From contig NZ_JAIERS010000005.1 in assembly GCF_019746665.1 (NCBI RefSeq), forward strand, positions 124,001 through 188,000: 64,000 nt of DNA, in the 5' to 3' direction. This DNA comes from Sphingomonas sp. GTDB lineage: Bacteria; Pseudomonadota; Alphaproteobacteria; Sphingomonadales; Sphingomonadaceae. Below the pieces are notes generated by a model, which was given only the letters and a program-made list of their open reading frames with translations, made no database searches and had not been told where the DNA came from. Position 1 is the stretch's first letter. Each line of letters opens with the position of its first letter. The translations under genes were made by a program, and so were the position numbers. Of the stretch, positions 14,179 to 22,464 are shown piece after piece.

Positions 14179-17037
14179 TCACGCCGCCGCGAGCCAGCCG
14201 AGCAGCGCGCGGCCGGGAAGGAAATAATAGCCGCCGCCGCGCATCGTGACGAAGCGGGGCGGGGGTTTCAGCCGCACCAGCCCATCGCGCGTCGGGATGG
14301 TGAAGCCACTGCCGCCGCCCGGGCCGAGCAGCGGATCGCCTTCGCCCTTCAGGCTGATCGGGCAGCTGAGCGACACGATATTGCCGTTGATCCAGGTCTG
14401 CTGGATGAATTCGAACTGCCGCTCCAGATCGCCGTTCAGGCACATGAACAGCAGCCCCGGATTGGCGCCGGGGTCGGGGGCATAGTGGCGGCCGATGCGC
14501 ATGATGCGGTGGCGGTTGCTGATCGCCACTTGATCGGCCGAGCCGGGATCGAGGCTGTCGCGCGGGTTGGCGCGGCGGATATGCGCGCCGAACGGGCAGC
14601 GCAGCCCTTCGGGGTCTTCGGCGCCCAGCCAGAAGTCGTTGGCGTCGATGATCGCCTGCTTGGCCGAGGCGCTATACGGCGCGCGGACCAGCGCGGCGCC
14701 GTTGCGCCAGCGCCCGACCAGCTTGGCGGCGATGAAATCGGGCGTCACCCAATAAGGCGCGCCGAGCCGGGGGGCGATTTCGGTCGCCGTCTCCGCGCAA
14801 TAGCTGTTGAACGCGGCGACATCCTGTTCGAGCTGGCGGACCACCAGGAACGATCCGTCGCGCCCGATCGCGCGCTGCTGGTTGACGCCCGCCGCCGCGA
14901 AGCTGGTGTCGGGATCGAGATGCGGCAGGCGGTTCTCGGGGTCGTCCATCGGGTCCATCACCGGCCCGGGGGGCAGATTGCCGCGATTGTCGGGATAGCC
15001 CAGGATGAACTCGCCGGGTTCGACCAGGTGCAGCGGATCGCCGCTGCGCAAGCCCTTGTACGTGCCCCGGATCACCGGCTGCGAACCCCCATCGGCGAAG
15101 CCGAACGGTTCGTAATTGTTGGCGCGATCGAAGCGCGCCATTTCGACGCGGTGGCTCTGGAGCACGCCGCGATGGAGCGCGGCGGTGAGCAGTTCGGCCT
15201 CGATCGCGGCGAGCGTCGGCGCGTCCTGCCCATAGACGATCAGCGCGACATGGTCGGGCTCGGCGCCCCACCACCATCGATCGGGCGCGGTGTCGCCGCT
15301 GTCGCCCAGAATGCGCGCGCGCGCCGCCATGCCTTCGACGAAGGCGGGCGGGAAGCTGTCGAGCGCGTCGGGCGGCAGGCCGAGCGTGGCGAGGCCTGGC
15401 GCGCTCAGCCCCAATTGCACCACCGCGCGCAGCCGATCGTCGTCGCGCACGCGGCGGCCATCGCCCCAGCCGATCAGCGGCTGCAGATCGCGCAGCCAGG
15501 CGCGGGCGAGCGCGCGGTCTCGCGGCAGGCGCCACAGGCTGAACGCGGCATGTTCCAGGAAGCCCAGCCCGCCGAACAACAGGCTTTGAATTTGCGGGGT
15601 GACGAGCGTGTCCTGCGGGCGGATCGCCGAGCCGAAATGGCAGAGCCAGCTGTTCGCCTCGTCCTCGGTCATCGCGCCGGTCAGCCCGCGGCGGACGGCG
15701 GCGTTGGCGCGGATCATGTCGGTGGTGAGGCTGGGATAGGCGCTGTACCAGCAGCGCGTCGGCACCATGCTTTGTCGCGCGTAGCGCTTGAAGCGCTCGC
15801 CATCGGTCGCGCCCTGCTGGAACAGGTTGGCGCTCTTGGGGAAGCCGACGGTGTTCGACCAGACGCCGGTAAGGCCGATATGGGCGAGGGTGATGAAATC
15901 CTCGAGATAGGCCTCCCAGCTGCCGCCATAGTTGGAGAAGAAGATGAAATCGCGCGTGCCCGGCACCGTTACCCAGCGCGCGAAATGGATCGTGCCGATC
16001 GGCCCGAGATAACCCGGGCGGTAGAGCATCGGCGACAGCGTCGCGATCGCCCAGAAGGCGAGCCGGGCGGTGAAGGCGCGCACCCAGCCGGGCTTGCGCT
16101 CGGTGAGCGAGACCATGTGGTTGTGCGCGAAGTGGTTTTCGCGCGCCACGATCTCGCGCAGCGTCGCGCGATCGGGGTTGCGCTCGCTCACCCAGTCGCG
16201 CGCCTCGGCGCGGCGCAGCAGCCAGTAAGTGAGGCCGAGCAGCAGCGCGGTCGCGACCGCGAGGATCAGCGCGCCGCTCCACAGGCCGTGCCAGGCGCCG
16301 TGGAGCGCGGGGCGCAGCGCGTGGCGCCAATCGGGCGCGTGCCGGGCGCGCCACAGCGCGCTCGCGGCGATCCACGCGAGCAGCACCAGCCCGACCGGCC
16401 ACAAATAGGTGCGGATAAAGGCGAGCGCGGCGGTGGGGATGATGCTCGCCAGGCCCTGCTTGGCGAAGGCCGGGGCGGCGTCCCCCGGGGGCAGCGCGCG
16501 GCCTTCGTCGCCAAGCGCCGCGCGCACCGCCTCCAGCCGGGCGAGCGCGCTCAGCCCCGCCCCTTGCGCGTTCAGCACCCCGGCGCAGCGATCGGCGAGC
16601 GCCGCCTCGGCGATGATCCGCCCGACGCTCATCCCCGGGCTGCCGCCATGGTTCAGCCCCGGCGCGGTCCGCCAGCCAAAGCCGCAGGTGATGCTGTGCG
16701 CCTTCAGATAGGCGGCGACATTGCCGTCTCCCCAATCGCGGGCGAGCGCGAAAATCGGGCCGAGTATCCCGCCGATCGCCGTGGCGACGCGGTCGATCGC
16801 TTGCGCCTCGCTGCCATCGGCGGAGAATTCGAGCACCAGATGCGCGCGGCCGGCGGTGAAGCTCGGCAGCGCGTGGAGGCTCAGGAAATGGGTGCCGCCG
16901 CCATCGGCATCGGTCTTGCCCAGCAAGGCGGCGAGCTCCGGCGCGATCGGGTTGCCGAGCAGGTCGATCGCCGCCTGCGCGGTCGCGAGCTTCGCCGGAT
17001 CGAGCGGCGCGACGATGGTGACGAAGGCCTGGTTCAT
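14179..17037 (-). CDS. very large membrane-anchored DyP-type heme peroxidase
   Basis: 952 residues, about twice the usual DyP length. The C-terminal ~350 residues are DyP-like: GFADG (646-650) carries the catalytic Asp, CPFGAHIRRANPR supplies the proximal heme His819, and NRHRIMRIGRHY supplies the distal Arg. The N-terminal ~550 residues are unlike standard DyPs: a ferredoxin-like start, two hydrophobic segments (about 196-227 and 254-275) and a conserved-looking soluble block (GTRDFIFFSNYGGSWEAYL). No signal peptide; the hydrophobic pair likely anchors it in the inner membrane. ATG 17037 overlaps the P450 stop by four bases. The neighbours suggest peroxide-driven oxidation of a lipophilic substrate (inference). 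Confidence 0.8.
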   Translation of the reverse strand: MNQAFVTIVAPLDPAKLATAQAAIDLLGNPIAPELAALLGKTDADGGGTHFLSLHALPSFTAGRAHLVLEFSADGSEAQAIDRVATAIGGILGPIFALARDWGDGNVAAYLKAHSITCGFGWRTAPGLNHGGSPGMSVGRIIAEAALADRCAGVLNAQGAGLSALARLEAVRAALGDEGRALPPGDAAPAFAKQGLASIIPTAALAFIRTYLWPVGLVLLAWIAASALWRARHAPDWRHALRPALHGAWHGLWSGALILAVATALLLGLTYWLLRRAEARDWVSERNPDRATLREIVARENHFAHNHMVSLTERKPGWVRAFTARLAFWAIATLSPMLYRPGYLGPIGTIHFARWVTVPGTRDFIFFSNYGGSWEAYLEDFITLAHIGLTGVWSNTVGFPKSANLFQQGATDGERFKRYARQSMVPTRCWYSAYPSLTTDMIRANAAVRRGLTGAMTEDEANSWLCHFGSAIRPQDTLVTPQIQSLLFGGLGFLEHAAFSLWRLPRDRALARAWLRDLQPLIGWGDGRRVRDDDRLRAVVQLGLSAPGLATLGLPPDALDSFPPAFVEGMAARARILGDSGDTAPDRWWWGAEPDHVALIVYGQDAPTLAAIEAELLTAALHRGVLQSHRVEMARFDRANNYEPFGFADGGSQPVIRGTYKGLRSGDPLHLVEPGEFILGYPDNRGNLPPGPVMDPMDDPENRLPHLDPDTSFAAAGVNQQRAIGRDGSFLVVRQLEQDVAAFNSYCAETATEIAPRLGAPYWVTPDFIAAKLVGRWRNGAALVRAPYSASAKQAIIDANDFWLGAEDPEGLRCPFGAHIRRANPRDSLDPGSADQVAISNRHRIMRIGRHYAPDPGANPGLLFMCLNGDLERQFEFIQQTWINGNIVSLSCPISLKGEGDPLLGPGGGSGFTIPTRDGLVRLKPPPRFVTMRGGGYYFLPGRALLGWLAAA

Positions 17038-18236
17038 AGCCCCGCCAGGCTCAGCCGGGCGTGCGCCGGGAAGGGGCCGGCCCACTCGATCGGCGCCAGC
17101 CGCTGCGGTCCGCGCGCGACCAGCCCGCCGACCAGCATCGCGATCTGCCAGCGGTTGATCGCCCGCCCCGCGCATGGGTGGAGTCCGCCGCCCAGGTGGA
17201 GATAGGCGCCGCTCGGGCGATCGGGGCGCAGCGTCGCCGGATCGGGAAAGGCGTCCGGATCGCACATCGCGGCCTGGGTCCACAGGATCAGCTGCGCCGA
17301 GGCCGGGATTTGCGTGCCGCCCAGCTCGGTCGCGCCCGCCGCTTGCCGGCCGAGCAGCGGCACATGGCACCAGCGCCGCAACGCCTCGTCGCACCAGGCG
17401 GCCATGCGCGCCGGATCGGCGTGATCGGCGGCGACGCGCGCCAGCAGCGCGCGATCGGCGATCAGCACCGCCATCACCTTGGCGACCACGGTCGCGGTGG
17501 TGTCGATGCTGCCGACGAGCATCCCGCCCAGGCTGCGGCGGACGAGATCGTCGTCGGCGCCGGCGCGCAGCAGCTGGCCCATCAGATCCTCACCCAGCGC
17601 GCCCGCGGCGCGGCGGCGGTTGATCTCGGTGGTGAACCAGGCGCTCAACTGCGCGGCGGCGGCGAGCGCGCGCGCCTCGACCGCCTTGTCGCCCGCCAGA
17701 TTGAGGAAACAATGCGCGAAGATCGCCCGCGCCGCGTCGAGGAACGCGGGCTCGTCGGCGGGGGCGATGCCGAACAACGCGCGCGCGGTGCTCCCGGCGA
17801 GCGGGCGCGCATAGTCGCCAACGATGTCGATGCTGTGCGCGCCGGTGCCCAGCCGCGCCGTGATCGCGCGCTCCAGCGCCGCCTGGAGCGGCGCCATGTC
17901 GACCCGGGACAGCGCCCGGTAGAGCGTGGCGCGCTCATGCGCCAGCGGCATCGCCCGGTCCTTGCCCAGGATGAAGGGAAAGCCGATCGCCTCGAACCGA
18001 TCGCCATTCACCGGCGCGATCAGGAAATCGAGATCGCGGCGCAGCACCTCCTGCACATGGTCGTGCCGCGCGACGATCACCCTCTGCCCCAGCCGCAGCG
18101 GCTTGTTCCACCAGCGGGCGAGCGCGATGCCGATCCGCGCCGCCCACCAGCCGAGCCGCCGCGCGCGCAGCAGCTTGGCGATCGCGCCGCCGCCGCCCGC
18201 CGGGGTGTGCCAGCTCTCCGCCGGCGCCATCGTCAT
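17034..18236 (-). CDS. cytochrome P450
   Basis: 400 residues, normal bacterial P450 length. The heme-binding loop is LGGGLHPCAG with Cys355; the usual Phe seven residues before the Cys is Leu348. The I-helix reads GSIDTTATV (canonical A-G-x-D-T-T with Gly and Ser in the first two positions), and the K-helix ExxR is EALR at 284-287. ATG 18236 lies in an ATGA overlap with the GST-like gene, and its own stop overlaps the DyP start, so the three are translationally coupled. No ferredoxin or reductase gene is present in the unit, so it may use general redox partners or peroxide. Confidence 0.88.
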   Translation of the reverse strand: MTMAPAESWHTPAGGGGAIAKLLRARRLGWWAARIGIALARWWNKPLRLGQRVIVARHDHVQEVLRRDLDFLIAPVNGDRFEAIGFPFILGKDRAMPLAHERATLYRALSRVDMAPLQAALERAITARLGTGAHSIDIVGDYARPLAGSTARALFGIAPADEPAFLDAARAIFAHCFLNLAGDKAVEARALAAAAQLSAWFTTEINRRRAAGALGEDLMGQLLRAGADDDLVRRSLGGMLVGSIDTTATVVAKVMAVLIADRALLARVAADHADPARMAAWCDEALRRWCHVPLLGRQAAGATELGGTQIPASAQLILWTQAAMCDPDAFPDPATLRPDRPSGAYLHLGGGLHPCAGRAINRWQIAMLVGGLVARGPQRLAPIEWAGPFPAHARLSLAGL

Positions 18237-19021
18237 GGCAGGCCCCGATAATGCGGGCGGTTCTGGGCATAGACCGCGAGCGCATAGGCGCCGGCGGGGT
18301 GGGTGCGGTTGGCGAGCACCCAGTCGCGCAGCACCGGCGCCACTTCGTCGAGCGGGGGCGCCATGCCGCCATATTCGGGCGGGAAGACCAGCGGCGCGAT
18401 CAACGCCGCCATCACGATGTCGACCCCGCCGGGGGCGTCGCCCGCCAGGAACGGGGTGCCGCGCCGGCCAAGCTCCGCCGCCACCGCGTCCAGCCCCTTG
18501 GCGAGCGCGGCGGGCGCGTCCGCCACCACTTGCGGGGTGATGCCGAGCCCGCGGCGCAGCAACGGCTCCCACAGGAAATAGAGCCAGCGCACCACCATCC
18601 GTTCCCACCACGGCGCGCCATGGATCGCGATCGGCGTCATTACCCGCCGGTCCTTCAGCACGAAATGATAGACATATTGGCGCGGGAAACCGAAGAAGCT
18701 GGGGAAGATCTGGCGCAGCCAGGCGTTGTTCTCCAGCCGCTCCTCCAATGTGTCGCCATAGACCTTGGCGCCCGCCGGTGCGTGGCCGTCGATCGCGTCG
18801 AGCTGGCCGAATGGCCCCTTCCACAAGGTGCCGGGCGCCAGGATCACCGGCACCTCGACGCCCGCGCCGCGCGGCCAGGTGGCGAAAATATGGAGCAGCG
18901 GAACGTGCAGCTCCTCCTCGAAATCGAGCCCCGCGCGATCGAGCAGCCAGCGCATCAGATCGCAGCCATTGCTGATCGCGACCGATAGCAGGCGATAGGG
19001 CGGCGGCGGCCCCGCGCTCAC
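18233..19021 (-). CDS. glutathione S-transferase-like protein
   Basis: 262 residues. The N-terminus (YRLLSVAISNGCDLMRWLLD) has the thioredoxin-like beta-alpha start of GSTs; the C-terminal half is all-helical, with GTPFLAGDAPGGVDIVMAALI matching the conserved GST N-capping region (the Asp of G-x-x-x-S/T-x-x-D). The start is GTG 19021 within a GTGA overlap with the regulator gene; longer versions of the frame run antisense-like through the regulator and are not credible. It may conjugate, isomerise or peroxidatically reduce the product of the P450/DyP pair, which is inferred from the operon. Confidence 0.75.
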   Translation of the reverse strand: MSAGPPPPYRLLSVAISNGCDLMRWLLDRAGLDFEEELHVPLLHIFATWPRGAGVEVPVILAPGTLWKGPFGQLDAIDGHAPAGAKVYGDTLEERLENNAWLRQIFPSFFGFPRQYVYHFVLKDRRVMTPIAIHGAPWWERMVVRWLYFLWEPLLRRGLGITPQVVADAPAALAKGLDAVAAELGRRGTPFLAGDAPGGVDIVMAALIAPLVFPPEYGGMAPPLDEVAPVLRDWVLANRTHPAGAYALAVYAQNRPHYRGLP

Positions 19022-21531
19022 GCCGCCACCAGCGCGGGGGCGGTGGGGGCGCCAAGCGCGAGATCGACCGCGGCGTGCATCGGCAGCCCCGCGCCGCGTT
19101 CGAGCAGCGCGTCGCGCTCGTCCGCGGGCAGCGCCGCCGAAACCACCGCGTGCGCCTCGGCGAAATCGCGCTTGGTCAGCACCGATTCGCCTGCCTGGCG
19201 GCGGCGCGCTTCGGCGTGGCCGAGCAGCATCGCCGCGTCCGCCGCGCGACCCTGTTTGGCGGCGATGCACACCATCGGCAGGAAAGCCAGGTAATCGAGC
19301 GCCATCGCGTTCAGCCGGAACTGATCGCGCGCGATCGTCAATGCCTCGTCGAGATCGTCGGGCGTCCCCCGGCGCGCGAGCCGGCTGGCGAGTTCGGTCG
19401 CGACCTGGCACGGCACCTCATGGCTCTGCGCGACGCCGTGCTGCACCCGGCCGAACAAGTCGCGCCACGCCGCGATCGACGCGTCGAGATCGTCGTCGGG
19501 CTCGAAGCTCAGCGCGGTCATCTCCCAATAATGGGCGAGGCCCGGCGCGCCGACCGCCCGCAGCGCCGCGATCATCGTCGCGAACAGCGGGCGCGCCGCC
19601 GCCGGCCCCGCCTCGCCCAGCCGCACGCACGCCTCCAGCCCTAGGCCGAGCACGCCGATCCGTGATAGCGGCCCCTGCGGCAGCAGCGCCTGGATTTCGT
19701 CGGACACGCGCCGTGCCTCCGCCAGCCGGCCGGTGAACCAGTAAGCGAACCCCTTGGACGACAGCGTGTCGATCATCATTTCGGGGTCGTTGCTGCTCGA
19801 TCGCAGCGCGTCGAGCGCCTCGTCGGCCAGCTCGAGCGCGGCGCTGGGCTTCAGCCGCATCAGCGCGTGCAGCCGCGCCGAGAGCAGCCGGGCGCGGATC
19901 GTCGCGGGCGTCGACGGGCTCAGCTGGCTGATCGCCCGGTCGAGCAGCCGCTTGCCCGGCCGGTCGGTGCGCATATGCGTGGTATAGGCGACCAGCCGGT
20001 GACCCAGTTCGCGGTCGCCTTCCGCGCCATAGGCCCAGTCGATCGCGGCGTTGATATTGTCGAACTCCACCCGGTAGCGGCGCACCAGCTCGGCATCGCT
20101 GACCGGTCCGCAAAAGTCGGCGAGGATGGGCTCGGCGAGATCGGCGAAATAGGCGGCGTGGCGCCGCCGCCAGGCCGCCTGCTCTCCCGCCGCCTCCAGC
20201 TTGGCGAGCGCGAAGGCGCGCATCGTCTCGAGCAGCTGATAGCGCCGTCGCCCGTCGCCGGCCTGCACCGCGACCAGCGAGCGCGCGACCAAAGCCGCCA
20301 GCGCCGCGACCACGGCATCGGGCGCCAGCGCCTCGTCGGCGGCGATGGCGGCGGCGGCTTGCAACGAAAAACTGCCGGTGAACACGGCGAGCCGGCGGAA
20401 CAGGGTCGCCTCGGCCGGGCTCAGCAGGTCGTGGCTCCAGGCGAGCGTCGCGGTGAGCGTCTGGTGGCGCGGCGCGGCGCCGCGCGATCCGGTGAGCAAG
20501 GTGAAGCGGTCGCTCAGCCGCGCGAGCAGTTCGGCGCTGCCGAGCATCGGCGCGCGCGCCGCCGCCATTTCGATCGCGAGCGGCAGGCGATCGAGCCGGG
20601 CGCAAATCTCCGCGACGGGCGCGCGCTCGGCGGGTTCGGCGCCGAAATCGGGGTCGATGGCGCGGGCGCGATCGAGGAACAGCGCCTCGGCCTCGTCCGG
20701 CGAGAGCGGCGGCAGGCGCCATAGCTGCTCGCCGGCGATCGCCAGCGGCTCCTGCGAGGTGACGAGCAGCCGTACCCCGGGGCACGCCGCGCGCACCGCC
20801 GCCGCCAGTTGGGCGACATCGGCGATCAGATGCTCGGCATTGTCGATCACGATCAGGCAGTCACGCCAGCGCAGCCGCTCGACCAGCGCCGTGACCGGAT
20901 CGGTCGCGGGGAGCGCGATCTGGAGGCATTTCGCCACCGCCTCGGGCAATTGCGGCCCCTGGCTGAGCGGGGCCAGCTCGACGAACCACACGCCATGCTC
21001 GAGCCGGTCGCGCTGGCGCCAGGCGAGTTCGAGCGCCGCGCGCGTCTTGCCCATGCCGCCGGGGCCGACGATCGTCACCAGCCCATGGTCCCGCAGCCGG
21101 TCGGCGATCGCGGCGAGATCGTCGTCACGGCCAACCAGCGTCGCCGCCGGGCGGGGCAGACAGGCGCGGGGCGGTTCGCTGGAAGGCTCGGCCACGGGCG
21201 CCGCCGTGCCTTCGCGCGTCACCGCCGCGCGGAAACGATAGCCGCGCCCATACACGCTTTCGATGAAACGCGGCGGCTTGTCGTTATCACCCAGCGCGCG
21301 GCGCAGCTCCTTGATTACGCTGGTCAGTGCGCTTTCGGTGATCGCCATCCCGTCCCAGACGGTTTCGAACAGATGGTCCTTGGTGATCAGCCGCCCTTCG
21401 GCGCGCAGCAGCGCCTCGAGCACGGCGAGCGCCTTGTTGCCGATGGGAACAGGTCCGTGCGGCCCGATCAGCCGCGCGTCGAGCGGATCGAGACGGAATC
21501 GGTCGAAGACGAACGGAACATCGTCGGCCAC
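19018..21531 (-). CDS. winged-helix / NB-ARC-like ATPase transcriptional regulator
   Basis: 837 residues in three parts. Residues ~8-103 are an OmpR/CadC-type winged helix (KALAVLEALLRAEGRLITKD and ESVYGRGYRF). Residues ~130-430 are an AfsR/NB-ARC-like STAND ATPase with Walker A GPGGMGKT (156-163) and Walker B CLIVID (225-230, followed by NAEH). The C-terminal half is TPR-like helical repeat. Such regulators usually bind DNA after an inducer releases the repeat domain. No membrane segment. It is the first gene of the unit with GST, P450 and DyP (GTGA overlap), so it probably regulates its own operon. The facing gene is urcA-like at 21736. Confidence 0.85.
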   Translation of the reverse strand: MADDVPFVFDRFRLDPLDARLIGPHGPVPIGNKALAVLEALLRAEGRLITKDHLFETVWDGMAITESALTSVIKELRRALGDNDKPPRFIESVYGRGYRFRAAVTREGTAAPVAEPSSEPPRACLPRPAATLVGRDDDLAAIADRLRDHGLVTIVGPGGMGKTRAALELAWRQRDRLEHGVWFVELAPLSQGPQLPEAVAKCLQIALPATDPVTALVERLRWRDCLIVIDNAEHLIADVAQLAAAVRAACPGVRLLVTSQEPLAIAGEQLWRLPPLSPDEAEALFLDRARAIDPDFGAEPAERAPVAEICARLDRLPLAIEMAAARAPMLGSAELLARLSDRFTLLTGSRGAAPRHQTLTATLAWSHDLLSPAEATLFRRLAVFTGSFSLQAAAAIAADEALAPDAVVAALAALVARSLVAVQAGDGRRRYQLLETMRAFALAKLEAAGEQAAWRRRHAAYFADLAEPILADFCGPVSDAELVRRYRVEFDNINAAIDWAYGAEGDRELGHRLVAYTTHMRTDRPGKRLLDRAISQLSPSTPATIRARLLSARLHALMRLKPSAALELADEALDALRSSSNDPEMMIDTLSSKGFAYWFTGRLAEARRVSDEIQALLPQGPLSRIGVLGLGLEACVRLGEAGPAAARPLFATMIAALRAVGAPGLAHYWEMTALSFEPDDDLDASIAAWRDLFGRVQHGVAQSHEVPCQVATELASRLARRGTPDDLDEALTIARDQFRLNAMALDYLAFLPMVCIAAKQGRAADAAMLLGHAEARRRQAGESVLTKRDFAEAHAVVSAALPADERDALLERGAGLPMHAAVDLALGAPTAPALVAA

Positions 21532-21735
21532 GCACGCCTCCCTCTCGAGGTGATTGCGATGGGAAACCTATCACGCGGATCGGCGAACAGGAAGCAGTCG
21601 TCAGAAAGGTTACGACGGGCGGCGCCAGGCGATTTCCAGAATCTTTCCAGAATGTCCTCAGGATTGGACGCGGCGACCCGCCTAGATGCTTGGTCACCGG
21701 CAAGGCGCCGGCAACCATCGCTCGGAGGAAATGCC
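21532..21735. promoter_or_regulatory. divergent intergenic region between regulator and UrcA genes
   Basis: 204 bases between two gene starts facing away from each other. It must contain promoters for the regulator-GST-P450-DyP unit (minus) and the UrcA gene (plus). CCTCCCTC near 21540 is the reverse-strand ribosome binding site of the regulator; GGAGG at 21724-21728 is that of the UrcA gene. No clear -10/-35 or operator was identified. Confidence 0.35.
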
Positions 21736-22059
21736 ATGATCCTGGTTCGCTTCACCGCCGCCGCGCTCGCCGCGGTCGCCACCGTCGCCGCCATCGACAC
21801 CACCGCCGCCCGCGCCCAGACGATTGAGGGCGACCAGGCCTCGATGCGCGTCTCGTACAAGGATTTGGACATGGGGACGGCGAAAGGCCACAAGCAGTTT
21901 CTGGAGCGCGTCCGCCATGCCTCGCGCCTGGTGTGCGACGCGACCAATCCCGGCCTGCCCTATTACCTGATCAACGAATGCGCCGCGAAGGCGACCACGA
22001 TCGCGATGGATCGCTATGCGCGCGATCAGCGCCCGGCCACCACGCTCGCCGCGCGCTGA
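21736..22059 (+). CDS. UrcA family protein
   Basis: 107 residues with a signal peptide (cleavage after TAARA) and the family's conserved body: MRVSYKDLDMGTAKGHKQFL, then ERVRHASRLVCD with a later paired Cys in INECAAKA. UrcA proteins are small exported proteins frequent in sphingomonads; their function is not established. ATG 21736 follows GGAGG by seven bases; an ATG at 21731 is out of frame. It is closed by a strong terminator at 22083-22111, so it is probably a monocistronic gene. Confidence 0.85.
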   Translation: MILVRFTAAALAAVATVAAIDTTAARAQTIEGDQASMRVSYKDLDMGTAKGHKQFLERVRHASRLVCDATNPGLPYYLINECAAKATTIAMDRYARDQRPATTLAAR

Positions 22060-22082
22060 GCGGATGACCAATCAAAGGGAGG

Positions 22083-22111
22083 GGGCAGACCCCGCACGGG
22101 GTCTGCCCTTT
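22083..22111 (+). terminator. rho-independent terminator after the UrcA gene
   Basis: A perfect 12-bp stem (gggcagaccccg / cggggtctgccc) with a 2-base loop, followed by TTT, 23 bases after the UrcA stop codon. Confidence 0.8.
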
Positions 22112-22143
22112 GGTCATGCCGTTCGATCGAAGGAAGCCAGTCC

Positions 22144-22398
22144 ATGTCGCCACGCATCAGAAGCTGGGCGCGCAGCCTCTATTGGTTGCTGCTGACGCTC
22201 GCCGCCTGCGCGCCGCCCGCGGTGCGCACGACGAACCTCGCCGCCGAACCGCCAAGCCCCTGCGCGGAAGCCGATCGCGCGCCGAGGAGCATGTTCGCCG
22301 CGTTCGAACCGCAAGCCCAGCCGGCGCTCCTCGCCAGCGCCGGACGGGCGCGCGACGGCGCGGCCTGCGACCCCGCCGTCCGGGCACCCGCCAGCTGA
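22144..22398 (+). CDS. small putative lipoprotein
   Basis: 84 residues. The N-terminus (MSPRIRSWARSLYWLLLTLAAC) has basic residues, a hydrophobic run and a lipobox-like L-A-A-C, so the mature protein would be an N-acylated lipoprotein of about 63 residues. The rest is Ala/Pro/Arg-rich with two Cys and no recognisable domain. GAAGGAAG lies about nine bases before the ATG. Because it is short and of low complexity, it may be a fortuitous frame; the lipobox is the main support. Confidence 0.45.
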   Translation: MSPRIRSWARSLYWLLLTLAACAPPAVRTTNLAAEPPSPCAEADRAPRSMFAAFEPQAQPALLASAGRARDGAACDPAVRAPAS

Positions 22399-22464
22399 AG
22401 CCCGTGTGCGAGGGGGGCGCCGACGCCGGCTTGCGCGCCGGGCCGCCAGCGTTATGAAACACCC

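Noticed and set aside
14122..17205. 1027-codon open frame on the plus strand, antisense to the DyP gene
   Set aside because: It is the mirror of a GC-rich gene: Arg/Ala/Gly-rich with no domain, and the minus strand has a DyP motif set, overlaps and a ribosome binding context.
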